Below are positions 7,721 to 15,449 of a stretch of 64,000 nucleotides of DNA, piece after piece (the stretch's first letter is position 1; each line of letters opens with the position of its first letter). The DNA is taken from positions 1 to 64,000 of the forward strand of contig CAXNKG010000006.1 in assembly GCA_964202965.1 (NCBI GenBank). The letters are read 5' to 3'. The notes beneath the pieces are model-generated. The model was not told where the DNA came from. It did not search any database and was given only the letters and a program-made list of their open reading frames with translations. A program made the translations under genes and the position numbers. Origin of the DNA: CAXNKG01 sp964202965. Lineage in GTDB: Bacteria > Acidobacteriota > Vicinamibacteria > Vicinamibacterales > UBA2999.

Positions 7721-8788
7721 ATGAAGGGACTGATTCTCAGCGGCGGTAAGGGGACGCGTCTCCGCCCGCTGACCTACACGAGCGCCAAGCAGCTCGTCCC
7801 GGTAGCCAACAAGCCGGTGCTCTTCTACGGCATCGAAGCGATCGCGGCGGCGGGAATCCGCGAGATCGGCATTGTCGTCGGCGACACCCATGCCGAAATC
7901 CGGGCGGCGGTGGGCGACGGCTCACGGTGGGGCGTCACGATCGTCTACATCGAGCAGGACGCGCCGCGCGGCCTCGCGCACGCCGTCAAGATCAGCCAGC
8001 CGTTCATCGGGGCCGACCCCTTCGTGATGTACCTCGGCGACAACCTGCTCAGCAAGGGCATCTCGCAGTTCGTGGACGAATTCGCCCGCGAGCGCCCGGC
8101 CGCCCAGATTCTGCTGACCCGGGTCCCCGATCCGCAGATGTTCGGCGTCGCCGAACTGAAGAACGGGCAGGTCGTCCGCCTCGTCGAGAAGCCGAAGGAG
8201 CCGATCGGCGATCTCGCGCTCGTCGGCGTCTACATGTTCGGTCCTGAGATCTTTGAATCGGTGAACCGCATCAAGCCGAGCTTCCGCAACGAGCTCGAAA
8301 TCACCGACGCGATTCAGGATTTGATCGATCGCGGCCTCGCCGTCCGCCCCCATATCGTCGAAGGGTGGTGGAAAGACACCGGCAAGCTCGAGGACATGCT
8401 CGAAGCGAACCGCCTGGTACTCGACCTGCAGGAGCGCCGGATCGAGGGAACCGTGGACGCCGAGAGCCGGATCGAGGGCAAGGTCGTCATCGAGGCCGGC
8501 GCGGTCGTGGAGCGATCGATCATCCGCGGCCCCGCGATCATCGGCAGCCGCGCGCGGATCATCCAGGCGTACGTGGGACCATTCACGTCGATCGGCAACG
8601 ACGTCGAGATCCAGGACTCTGAAATCGAGCACAGCATCGTACTGGAAGGGTCCTGCGTCCGCGATCTGGCCAACCGCGTCATCGACAGCCTGATCGGCAA
8701 GAACGTGCGCATCTACCGGATGCCGGTCAAACCGAGCGCCTTCCGGTTCATGCTGGGCGACAACTCCGAAGTGGGAATCCGCTGGTAA
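7721..8788 (+). CDS. rmlA: Glucose-1-phosphate thymidylyltransferase, long form
   Basis: A 355-residue nucleotidyltransferase that makes dTDP-glucose from dTTP and glucose-1-phosphate, the first step to dTDP-rhamnose and related deoxysugars. The signature LILSGGKGTRLRPLT is at residues 4-18. KPVLFYGIE and GDNLL follow in the Rossmann-like domain, then IVEGWWKDTGK. Residues from about 245 on form a left-handed beta-helix of hexapeptide-like repeats (IEGTVDAES, IEGKVVIEAG), the extra domain of the long RmlA/StrD-type enzymes. It overlaps rmlB by one base (TAATG). Confidence 0.93.
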   Translation: MKGLILSGGKGTRLRPLTYTSAKQLVPVANKPVLFYGIEAIAAAGIREIGIVVGDTHAEIRAAVGDGSRWGVTIVYIEQDAPRGLAHAVKISQPFIGADPFVMYLGDNLLSKGISQFVDEFARERPAAQILLTRVPDPQMFGVAELKNGQVVRLVEKPKEPIGDLALVGVYMFGPEIFESVNRIKPSFRNELEITDAIQDLIDRGLAVRPHIVEGWWKDTGKLEDMLEANRLVLDLQERRIEGTVDAESRIEGKVVIEAGAVVERSIIRGPAIIGSRARIIQAYVGPFTSIGNDVEIQDSEIEHSIVLEGSCVRDLANRVIDSLIGKNVRIYRMPVKPSAFRFMLGDNSEVGIRW

Positions 8789-9798
8789 TGGTTGAGGTCC
8801 TTGTGACCGGCGGCGCCGGCTTCATCGGCAGCAACTTTGTCCGCCACGCGCTCCGCGCCCATGACGACTGGCACGTCACCACCCTCGACAAGCTGACCTA
8901 CGCGGGGCGCCGCGAGAACCTGCACGACGTCATCGATCACCCCCGGCACACCTTCGTCCACGACGACATCAGGAATGCCGCCGTCAGTGCGCCGCTCGTC
9001 GAGCAGGCCGAGATCGTCGTCCACTTTGCCGCGGAGACCCACGTCGATCGCTCCATCCAGTCGGCCGGGGAATTCATCAGGACCGATGTCGAAGGGACGT
9101 TCGTGCTGCTCGAGGCGGCGCGTCGTGCGACACGGCTCCGCCGCTTCATCCAGATCTCGACCGACGAGGTCTACGGGAGCGTGCCGTCCGGCGCCAGCCG
9201 CGAAACGGACGAATTGAAGCCCCGCAATCCGTACGCGGCCAGCAAGGCCGGCGCGGACCGATTGGCCTACAGCTACTGGGCCACGTACAACGTGCCGGTC
9301 ATCATCACGCGGGCATCGAACAATTACGGCCCCTATCAGTTCCCTGAAAAGGTCATCCCGCTCTTCGTGACCAACGCGATCGAGGACATGCCGGTCCCCC
9401 TCTACGGCGACGGAAAGAACGTCCGCGACTGGCTGCACGTGGATGATCACTGCAGCGCGCTGGACCTGCTGATCGCGACAGGCGCGAGCGGCGAGGTGTA
9501 CAACGTCGGTGGCGGGAACGAAGTGATGAACATCGACCTGACGGGTCGCATCCTGTCGGCGCTGGGCAAGCCCTCGACGCTCATCAAGCCGGTCGCGGAC
9601 CGGCCTGGACACGACCGGCGCTACGCCCTCGATACGACGAAGCTGCGGGGCATCGGCTGGTCGCCACGCGTGCCGTTCGAACGCGGTCTCCGCGACACGA
9701 TCGAGTGGTATCGCACGAATGACTGGTGGTGGCGGCCGATCAAGGAAGCCGATCCGGCGTTCCGATCCTATTACGAAGCCCAGTACGGAAAGCGCTGA
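8788..9798 (+). CDS. rmlB: dTDP-glucose 4,6-dehydratase
   Basis: A 336-residue extended short-chain dehydrogenase that converts dTDP-glucose to dTDP-4-keto-6-deoxyglucose. It has the NAD-binding VTGGAGFIGSNF near residues 6-17, HFAAETHVDRSI, the STDEVYGS block with the catalytic Thr-Asp-Glu, and YAASKAGAD containing the Tyr-x3-Lys pair. The family-typical RASNNYGPYQFPEKVIPLF is intact. It overlaps rmlA by one base, so translation is probably coupled. rmlC and rmlD are not in the window, so the final sugar is unknown. Confidence 0.96.
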   Translation: MVEVLVTGGAGFIGSNFVRHALRAHDDWHVTTLDKLTYAGRRENLHDVIDHPRHTFVHDDIRNAAVSAPLVEQAEIVVHFAAETHVDRSIQSAGEFIRTDVEGTFVLLEAARRATRLRRFIQISTDEVYGSVPSGASRETDELKPRNPYAASKAGADRLAYSYWATYNVPVIITRASNNYGPYQFPEKVIPLFVTNAIEDMPVPLYGDGKNVRDWLHVDDHCSALDLLIATGASGEVYNVGGGNEVMNIDLTGRILSALGKPSTLIKPVADRPGHDRRYALDTTKLRGIGWSPRVPFERGLRDTIEWYRTNDWWWRPIKEADPAFRSYYEAQYGKR

Positions 9799-9804
9799 CC
9801 TGCC

Positions 9805-10752
9805 GTGAGCAGCCCCGTCCTGGTGACTGGCGGCGCGGGATTCGCCGGCAGTCACCTGATCGAACATCTGTCCGGCGCCGGGAGAGGCGCTGTCCCGATC
9901 GTCGCCTGGACCCGCTCCAATCCTCCCGACGCCGTCGCCGCGCTGGCCACCTGGATTCGCGTCGATCTCCTCGACCGGGATCACGTGCGCCGTGAGATCG
10001 CCCGGCTGCGCCCGGAGCGCATCTTTCACTGCGCCGGCGCGCCGCACGTCGGAGCCTCGTTTCACAACAGCGCCGAACCGCTGCGAAGCAACGCGCTCGC
10101 CACCCATTACCTGCTGGATGCGGCCAGGCGGGCGGGCGTCGTGTGCCGCATCCTGATTACGGGGTCCGCCACGGTGTACGCCCCGTCGTCGTCGCCGCTC
10201 CGCGAAGACGACGACGTGCGGCCGACCAGTCCGTATGGACTGAGCAAACTCGCCCAGGAACAGGTGAGCCTGGATGTCCTGGACGGCGACGGACTCGACG
10301 TGATCGTGACGCGGTCGTTCAACCACACCGGGCCGCGGCAGCAGGCGTCGTTCGCGGCACCAGCCTTTGCGCGGCAAATCGCGCTGATCGAACGCGGCGC
10401 CATCGAGCCGGTCATCCGCGTCGGAAACGTCGGCACCATCCGCGACCTGACGGACGTCCGCGACACCGTCCGTGCCTACGCGTTGCTGATGGACGGCGGG
10501 AGACCCGGCACCGTCTACAACGTCGCCTCGGGCATCGGCCAATCGATTCGTGGGCTTCTCGATGCGCTCGTCAGCCGATCGACGGTGCTGGTCGAGATTG
10601 TCGTGGATGCCGACCGCCTGCGGCCGCAGGACATCCCGGTACTGGTGGGCGATCCGTCCCGCCTGCGCAGCGCTACCGGATGGGCGCCCGCGATCTCGTT
10701 CGACCGCATGATTGACGATCTCCTCGCGTACTGGCGCGGCCAACCCCTCTGA
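9805..10752 (+). CDS. NAD-dependent sugar-nucleotide epimerase/reductase
   Basis: A 315-residue extended SDR-family protein starting at GTG, 6 nt after the rmlB stop. The Rossmann motif VTGGAGFAGSHLIEHL is at the N terminus. SATVY and YGLSKLAQE supply the catalytic Ser and Tyr-x3-Lys, and SFNHTGPRQ and IRDLTDVRD resemble the GDP-mannose 4,6-dehydratase / GDP-4-keto-6-deoxymannose reductase (RMD) group. In this operon it probably reduces or epimerises the keto-deoxysugar made by RmlA-RmlB or a related GDP sugar. The exact substrate cannot be assigned. Confidence 0.85.
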   Translation: MSSPVLVTGGAGFAGSHLIEHLSGAGRGAVPIVAWTRSNPPDAVAALATWIRVDLLDRDHVRREIARLRPERIFHCAGAPHVGASFHNSAEPLRSNALATHYLLDAARRAGVVCRILITGSATVYAPSSSPLREDDDVRPTSPYGLSKLAQEQVSLDVLDGDGLDVIVTRSFNHTGPRQQASFAAPAFARQIALIERGAIEPVIRVGNVGTIRDLTDVRDTVRAYALLMDGGRPGTVYNVASGIGQSIRGLLDALVSRSTVLVEIVVDADRLRPQDIPVLVGDPSRLRSATGWAPAISFDRMIDDLLAYWRGQPL

Positions 10753-10789
10753 CCCGTAAGGCCGAGGTGCCTGAGCGGCCCGTGGCTCC

Positions 10790-10795
10790 TATAAT
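10790..10795 (+). promoter_or_regulatory. -10 element for a probably leaderless gene
   Basis: A perfect TATAAT ends 7 nt before the ATG at 10803. The usual 6-8 nt from -10 to the transcription start would place the first RNA base on or next to the ATG. No convincing -35 hexamer is visible. It also argues against the longer frame that starts upstream. Confidence 0.6.
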
Positions 10796-10802
10796 GGTTG
10801 GC

Positions 10803-11336
10803 ATGACGCGTGCGATCTGGGCTGCCGCCGTCTCTGCCGTGGTGGCATCGGCGGCTCTGGCGCAGACGCCTCAGCCATTTCCGCGTCCGGGCTCTGCACC
10901 GGCGACACCCGCGGCGCCCGCCGCGCAGCCTGCGCCGCAGGCACCAGCAGTCTCAGCGCCGGTCGATCCGTCGGTGCCTACCGAGGCCACCCTGGGAGTA
11001 CCTGTCTATCCAACCGCCCAGTTCATCGCCTCGTACGATGCCGGGCGGGCGCAGCGCTACTACCTCTTTGGCGCAAGCGTACCGTTTGCGGATCTCGTGG
11101 CGTATTACCGGACGGTCCTGAAGGAGCGCGGCGACCAGGTGTTCACACAGCCGCCGACGCATATGTTCGAGGTGGGGCGCTTCCGGGAGGAGACAATGGC
11201 GTTTCCCCCCGGAGTGACGGTCAAGGACTGGACGTGGGGAGGATCCGCGGGCTATCCCAACCCGCGGCCCGGAGCCAAGCCGGAACGGTTCGCGACGATC
11301 ATCATGATCGTGCCGCCGGTTCCGGGCGTGCGCTAA
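10803..11336 (+). CDS. Exported protein of unknown function
   Basis: A 177-residue protein with a Sec signal peptide (about 20 residues, ending ALAQ), then an Ala/Pro-rich linker to about residue 60. A compact C-terminal domain follows, containing LGVPVYPTAQFI, YYLFGASVPFADLVAYYRTVL and FATIIMIVPP. I do not recognise the domain; the spacing of FxDLVAYYRTVLKERG resembles small periplasmic alpha/beta folds seen in many hypothetical proteins. The start was placed at 10803 because a TATAAT box lies 7 nt upstream and the signal peptide begins there. It is convergent with the FAH gene, with a 2-nt gap. Confidence 0.75.
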   Translation: MTRAIWAAAVSAVVASAALAQTPQPFPRPGSAPATPAAPAAQPAPQAPAVSAPVDPSVPTEATLGVPVYPTAQFIASYDAGRAQRYYLFGASVPFADLVAYYRTVLKERGDQVFTQPPTHMFEVGRFREETMAFPPGVTVKDWTWGGSAGYPNPRPGAKPERFATIIMIVPPVPGVR

Positions 11337-11338
11337 AT

Positions 11339-12493
11339 TTAGTTCGTCGCCGGCGCGGCCTGTACACCGACGACCGCGTTCACCAGCGTCCCGACCCCTT
11401 CATACATACAGACCGATCGGTCTCCATGCTTCAAGTAGACGGGAGGCGTGCGCGCTGAGCCGACGCCCGCCGGAGTACCCGTCCCGATCACGTCGCCTGG
11501 GCGCAGGGTCATGATGTTGCTCGCGAATGCGGTCAGCTCGAACACGTCGTGAATCATCAGCGATGTGTTGTCGTCCTGCATCTGCTGGCCGTTGAGCGTG
11601 AACGTGACGCGCAGGTTCTTCGGGTCCTTGATGAATTCCTTGGGGACGATGAAGGGTCCAAGCGGCGCGAACGTGTCGTGCGACTTGCCGATCAGCCAGT
11701 CGCTGCCGCCCATGCGGGTATCGCCGCGTCCGCCGCGATCCGACACGTCGTTCTGGAGCGTGTAGCCGAAGATCACGTCCGCGGCCTTCCCCGCCGGGAC
11801 GTATCGCGCCTGCCGGCCGATGACGACCCCGAGCTCGCACTCCCAGTCGATCTCGGTCCGGCCGCGCGGAATGCGGATGGATTCGCCGTCCGCGATGACG
11901 GCCGACGGCGCCTTGAGAAACAGATAGGGGTTCCAGCGCGTGTCGCTGGCCTGCCGATCCCACACCCCGGGAGCGCTCCGGGTGCCGGGCGGCGCACTGC
12001 CCTGTGGCGGTCCCTGCGGCGCGACGCCGCTGCCGGCTCTCGCGGCCATCTCTTCACCGTGTTCCCGGTAATTCACCGCGGCATTGAGGATCGTGCCCGG
12101 CATCACCGGGGCGAGCGTCCGCAGCTGCGACAGGTCATGCACGTATGAGGGGCGCGCGAGGCCATTGAGGTTGTCGAGCATCTGGGCGAGATAGCGTGCC
12201 CGTTCGCGAAGCCCGGTGTCGTAGCGGGCGATGACATCGCGCATGTCGCGCGGCGACGCGACGCGCGGCGGCTGCTCGCGGCTGGGATAGAGCGCATCGA
12301 CTCTCGCAACGTCCTCGTTCGCGATCGCGAAATCGATGACCACCGCGTCCCGCAGCACGATGCCGACAAACGTCCGGCCCTGATGGTCGAACGTGCCGAA
12401 CTTATAGACGCGAACGTTGGCGCCCCCCTGGGCGGTCGCCAGTGCGCCGCCGGCGGCGCACGCCATCACGAGCCCGAGCACCAGACGCTTCAT
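11339..12493 (-). CDS. Exported fumarylacetoacetate hydrolase-family protein
   Basis: A 384-residue protein of the FAH/2-oxo-4-hydroxypent-enoate hydratase superfamily, metal-dependent enzymes that cleave or hydrate C-C bonds in keto acids. The catalytic domain (about residue 150 onward) has DWECELGVVIGRQARYV with the metal-binding acidic residues, GYTLQNDVSDR and GTGTPAGVG, all family hallmarks. Unusually it begins with a clear Sec signal peptide (MKRLVLGLVMACAAGG, cleavage near ATAQ), since family members are generally cytosolic. Its ATG overlaps the thiC stop codon (ATGA), so it is translated with thiC and would share the upstream TPP riboswitch. Substrate unknown. Confidence 0.88.
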   Translation of the reverse strand: MKRLVLGLVMACAAGGALATAQGGANVRVYKFGTFDHQGRTFVGIVLRDAVVIDFAIANEDVARVDALYPSREQPPRVASPRDMRDVIARYDTGLRERARYLAQMLDNLNGLARPSYVHDLSQLRTLAPVMPGTILNAAVNYREHGEEMAARAGSGVAPQGPPQGSAPPGTRSAPGVWDRQASDTRWNPYLFLKAPSAVIADGESIRIPRGRTEIDWECELGVVIGRQARYVPAGKAADVIFGYTLQNDVSDRGGRGDTRMGGSDWLIGKSHDTFAPLGPFIVPKEFIKDPKNLRVTFTLNGQQMQDDNTSLMIHDVFELTAFASNIMTLRPGDVIGTGTPAGVGSARTPPVYLKHGDRSVCMYEGVGTLVNAVVGVQAAPATN

Positions 12494-14121
12494 ACGCTCT
12501 CCTTGACGTAGATTTCGCCTTCGCGGCGGAATTCGGTCGATTTCTGCTTCATGCCGGCACGCACCGCGTCGACATCGGTCAGCTTGTTCGCCGCGGCGTA
12601 ATCGCGAACCTGCTGGGTCAGCTCCATCGAACAGAACTTCGGCCCGCACATCGAACAGAAGTGGGCCACCTTGGCGCCGTCGGCAGGCAGCGTTTCGTCG
12701 TGATACGCCCGCGCCGTCATCGGATCCATCGCCAGGTTGAACTGGTCTTCCCAGCGGAACTGGAACCGCGCCTTCGACAGGGCGTCGTCCCATGCCTGCG
12801 CCCGCGGGTGGCCCTTCGCCAGATCCGCGGCGTGGGCGGCGATCTTATACGCGATCACACCCGCCTTGACGTCATCCCGGTTCGGGAGCCCGAGGTGCTC
12901 CTTCGGCGTGACGTAGCAGAGCATGGCCGTCCCGTACCAGCCGATCATCGCCGCCCCGATGGCCGACGTGATGTGGTCGTAGCCGGGAGCGACGTCGGTC
13001 GTCAGCGGCCCGAGAGTGTAGAACGGCGCTTCCTCGCACCATTCGAGCTGCTTCTCCATGTTCTCTTTGATCAGATGCATCGGGACGTGGCCAGGGCCCT
13101 CGTTCATCACCTGGACGTCGTACCCCCAGGCGATCTTCGTCAACTCGCCCTGCGTCTGCAGCTCGGCGAACTGCGCCTCGTCATTCGCGTCGGCAATCGA
13201 GCCTGGGCGCAATCCGTCGCCCAGCGAGAACGAGACGTCGTACGCGCGCATGATCTCGCAGATCTCGCGGAAGTGCGTGTAGAGGAAGTTCTCCTGGTGA
13301 TGCGCCAGGCACCACTTCGCGAGAATCGACCCTCCACGGGAGACAATGCCGGTCAATCGCCGGGCCGTCATCGGGACGAACCGCAGCAGCACGCCGGCAT
13401 GCACGGTGAAATAATCCACACCCTGCTCGCACTGCTCGAGAAGCGTGTCGCGATAGACCTCCCAGGTGAGATCCTCCGGGCTCCCGCCGACCTTCTCGAG
13501 CGCCTGGTAGATGGGAACGGTCCCGATCGGCACCGCCGAATTGCGGACGATCCATTCGCGCGTCTCGTGAATGTTCTTCCCCGTCGACAGGTCCATCACA
13601 GTGTCGGCGCCCCACAGCGTGGCCCACTGGAGCTTCTCGACCTCGTCTTCGACCGACGATTTCACGGCGGAGTTGCCGATGTTCGCGTTGATCTTCACCA
13701 GGAAGTTGCGGCCGATGATCATCGGCTCCAGTTCGAGATGATTGATGTTCGCCGGAATGATCGCCCGGCCGCGTGCCACCTCGGTGCGCACGAATTCCGC
13801 GGGGAGCCCCTCGCGCACCGCGATGAACTCCATCTCGGGCGTGATCTCTCCACGGCGCGCGTAATGGAGCTGGGTCCCGATGACACCGGCGCGGCGACGG
13901 GCCTCGATCCACGGTTCGCGTAATCGTGGAAGTCCCAGGCGGACATCGTGCCCCTGCGGACCGCTGGTGTCGTAGAGCCGGATCGACGGCTCGCCGCCGC
14001 TGAGCGAGACCTCGCGCATCGGCACCTGAAGCGTCGCCTGGGCTCCTGCCGGCGTCAGCGCCACCGGGCGCGGCTCGTACACCTTGCGTGACCCTGGAAA
14101 TGCAGTTGTGAAATCAATCAT
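12490..14121 (-). CDS. thiC: Phosphomethylpyrimidine synthase
   Basis: A 543-residue radical-SAM enzyme that rearranges aminoimidazole ribotide into HMP phosphate, the pyrimidine half of thiamine. The C-terminal CxxCxxxxC motif that ligates the 4Fe-4S cluster is intact (C489, C492, C497 in CSMCGPKFC). Core blocks include NIGNSAVKSSVEDEVEKL, RGGSILAKW and MNEGPGHVPMHLI. Length is within the bacterial range. A TPP riboswitch lies directly upstream, so expression should fall when thiamine pyrophosphate is abundant. The FAH-family gene follows with a 4-nt overlap. Confidence 0.98.
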   Translation of the reverse strand: MIDFTTAFPGSRKVYEPRPVALTPAGAQATLQVPMREVSLSGGEPSIRLYDTSGPQGHDVRLGLPRLREPWIEARRRAGVIGTQLHYARRGEITPEMEFIAVREGLPAEFVRTEVARGRAIIPANINHLELEPMIIGRNFLVKINANIGNSAVKSSVEDEVEKLQWATLWGADTVMDLSTGKNIHETREWIVRNSAVPIGTVPIYQALEKVGGSPEDLTWEVYRDTLLEQCEQGVDYFTVHAGVLLRFVPMTARRLTGIVSRGGSILAKWCLAHHQENFLYTHFREICEIMRAYDVSFSLGDGLRPGSIADANDEAQFAELQTQGELTKIAWGYDVQVMNEGPGHVPMHLIKENMEKQLEWCEEAPFYTLGPLTTDVAPGYDHITSAIGAAMIGWYGTAMLCYVTPKEHLGLPNRDDVKAGVIAYKIAAHAADLAKGHPRAQAWDDALSKARFQFRWEDQFNLAMDPMTARAYHDETLPADGAKVAHFCSMCGPKFCSMELTQQVRDYAAANKLTDVDAVRAGMKQKSTEFRREGEIYVKESV

Positions 14122-14157
14122 GGATGTCTCAGGCGGGATCTACTGGGCCAGTAGGTC

Positions 14158-14235
14158 GCCGCGCTCCCTCCGCCGGTTTCAACCGGTTCAGGTTCCAAGG
14201 GTGTCTCTCAATCCCGGCGGGATACCCCTGGCGGC
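14158..14235 (-). promoter_or_regulatory. TPP (THI-box) riboswitch aptamer upstream of thiC
   Basis: The minus strand shows the THI-box order: P1 (GCCGC with GCGGC), GGGGT pairing with ACCC, P3 (ATCCC-GCC-GGGAT), the conserved TTGAGA, then GGAACCTGA, P5 (ACCGG/CCGG) and CGGAGGGA. The segment between aptamer and ATG (14122-14157) holds a CTACTGG/CCAGTAG hairpin (14140-14154) and no U tract. That points to translational rather than terminator-based control; this part is inference. Confidence 0.95.
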
Positions 14236-14243
14236 CGGTGACG

Positions 14244-14251
14244 ATTATACT
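14244..14251. promoter_or_regulatory. Overlapping divergent -10 elements (thiC / cupin gene)
   Basis: The octamer ATTATACT reads as TATAAT on the minus strand (14249-14244) and as TATACT on the plus strand (14246-14251). The minus box predicts a start about 7 nt on, at ~14237, exactly where the TPP aptamer begins. The plus box ends 6 nt before the ATG at 14258. No -35 consensus is evident for either. Confidence 0.65.
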
Positions 14252-14257
14252 CGCCAC

Positions 14258-15154
14258 ATGAGGACCGCGATCCGGCTGGGCGCTCTCGTGCTCGGAGGGT
14301 GGCTCATCGCGGATAGCTCGGCCATCGGCCAGACGCCGGCCCCCGCGCCGGCACCACAGCCTGTCCCAAAGCCGGCGGTCCAGGCGCCCGCGAAACCAGC
14401 TCCCGCGCCAGCACCGGCACCCGCACCGGCCGCTCCCCCGCCGGCTCAGGCGCCCGCGGCGCGCCGCCCCCCGGCGCCGACTGCCCGTGCCGGAATGGCG
14501 ATGACCGTGACCGACCCTCACGGCACCGTGATCCCCGACGTGCGCGTCGACGTCCTCGGCATGTCGGATCGCTCTGGCAGCACGAACGCGCTGGGACAGG
14601 TCAACTTCACCGCGATGCAGGCCGGCGCCTATCGCGTTCGCTTCAGCGGCGAGACGGTGATCACCTTCGAACGCGAAGTCGTGGTCCGTGCCGGCCAGGT
14701 CGCCGACATGGATGTGACGCTGAACGCGGCTCCACCGCCGCCACCACCGCCGCCGCCACCACCGCCACCGCCGCCACCACCGCCGCCGGCGGCTCCCGCC
14801 GTCGGCCCGCCCGGAAAACCCCTGGCGCTTTCGGTCGTCGATGTGATTGAAAAGGAATACGTCGGCAACCAGCCGCGCCGCGAAACCCTCTTGTCCTGCA
14901 GCGGCAACACGCGCACGACGCTGGTCCAGTTGAATCAGGATCAGGCCGAGCGGCTCTACGACACCGCCGACGCCACCTACTACGTGGTCGGCGGTGAAGG
15001 CGCGTTGCGGATCGACGGGCGCGACATACAGTTTCCCACCACCGGCTTCGTGTCCGTTCCGCGCGGCACGGTGCACGCGCTTCTTCGTCGCGGCAGGCGT
15101 CCGCTGATCCTGATCGCGACATTGAGCGGCACACCCTGCGAAGAGACCCGCTGA
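14258..15154 (+). CDS. Exported proline-rich protein with transthyretin-like and cupin domains
   Basis: A 298-residue protein. A signal peptide ends near SAIGQ (about residue 25), then an Ala/Pro linker to about residue 80. A carboxypeptidase-regulatory-like domain follows (MTVTDPHGTVIPDVRVDV ... NALGQVNF ... AGAYRVRFSGE), then an uninterrupted run of 19 prolines (codons 14732-14788), and a C-terminal cupin (about residues 195-298; VVGGEGALRIDGRD, FVSVPRGTVHAL). The cupin lacks the full histidine set of metal-binding cupins. The start at ATG 14258 follows from the upstream -10 box and the signal peptide. Function unknown; the run of prolines suggests a rigid spacer and dependence on EF-P for translation. 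Confidence 0.82.
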   Translation: MRTAIRLGALVLGGWLIADSSAIGQTPAPAPAPQPVPKPAVQAPAKPAPAPAPAPAPAAPPPAQAPAARRPPAPTARAGMAMTVTDPHGTVIPDVRVDVLGMSDRSGSTNALGQVNFTAMQAGAYRVRFSGETVITFEREVVVRAGQVADMDVTLNAAPPPPPPPPPPPPPPPPPPPAAPAVGPPGKPLALSVVDVIEKEYVGNQPRRETLLSCSGNTRTTLVQLNQDQAERLYDTADATYYVVGGEGALRIDGRDIQFPTTGFVSVPRGTVHALLRRGRRPLILIATLSGTPCEETR

Positions 15155-15169
15155 CTCGCGTCATGCGCC

Positions 15170-15397
15170 ATGAATCCTGACGGTCATCGCAATCCCGGCG
15201 CCGCCGCCGCCCTCAGCGTCGTCATTCCCGGCGTCGGACAGATCTACAACGGGGACTTTCTGCGGGGGATCTTCTGGCTGATCATCACGCCGGGCTTCTG
15301 GATTGGATCGGGTGGACTCCTCGGGTGGGTCTGCCACCTGATTGCGGCCTACACGGCCCACCGCCGCGCCCGCGACAAGAACCTCGGCCTGGCGTAG
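15170..15397 (+). CDS. Small TM2-like membrane protein
   Basis: A 75-residue protein with two hydrophobic segments: AAALSVVIPGVGQIYNGDF, then LRGIFWLIITPGFWIGSGGLLGWVCHLIAAY. The PGxGQIYNGDFLRG turn between them is the TM2-domain signature. A short basic C-terminal tail (HRRARDKN) follows. TM2 proteins sit in the inner membrane; their role in bacteria is undefined. It lies 15 nt after the cupin gene and 52 nt before the methyltransferase, so it is probably co-transcribed with both. Confidence 0.8.
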   Translation: MNPDGHRNPGAAAALSVVIPGVGQIYNGDFLRGIFWLIITPGFWIGSGGLLGWVCHLIAAYTAHRRARDKNLGLA

Positions 15398-15449
15398 CCA
15401 CGACCATCCAAACCCGACGCCACCCCTTACCGGCGCCTCCGGTTCAGGC

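Noticed and set aside
10757..10800. A tRNA-like start (GCCGAGGTGCCTGAGCGG) after the sugar-nucleotide reductase gene
   Set aside because: It resembles the acceptor and D-arm of a class II tRNA, but no anticodon stem, TpsiC arm or closing acceptor strand follows.
15342..15449. Longer start for the methyltransferase overlapping the TM2 gene
   Set aside because: The extra residues are Arg/Pro/Thr-rich out-of-frame TM2 sequence. ATG 15450 begins the plausible protein.
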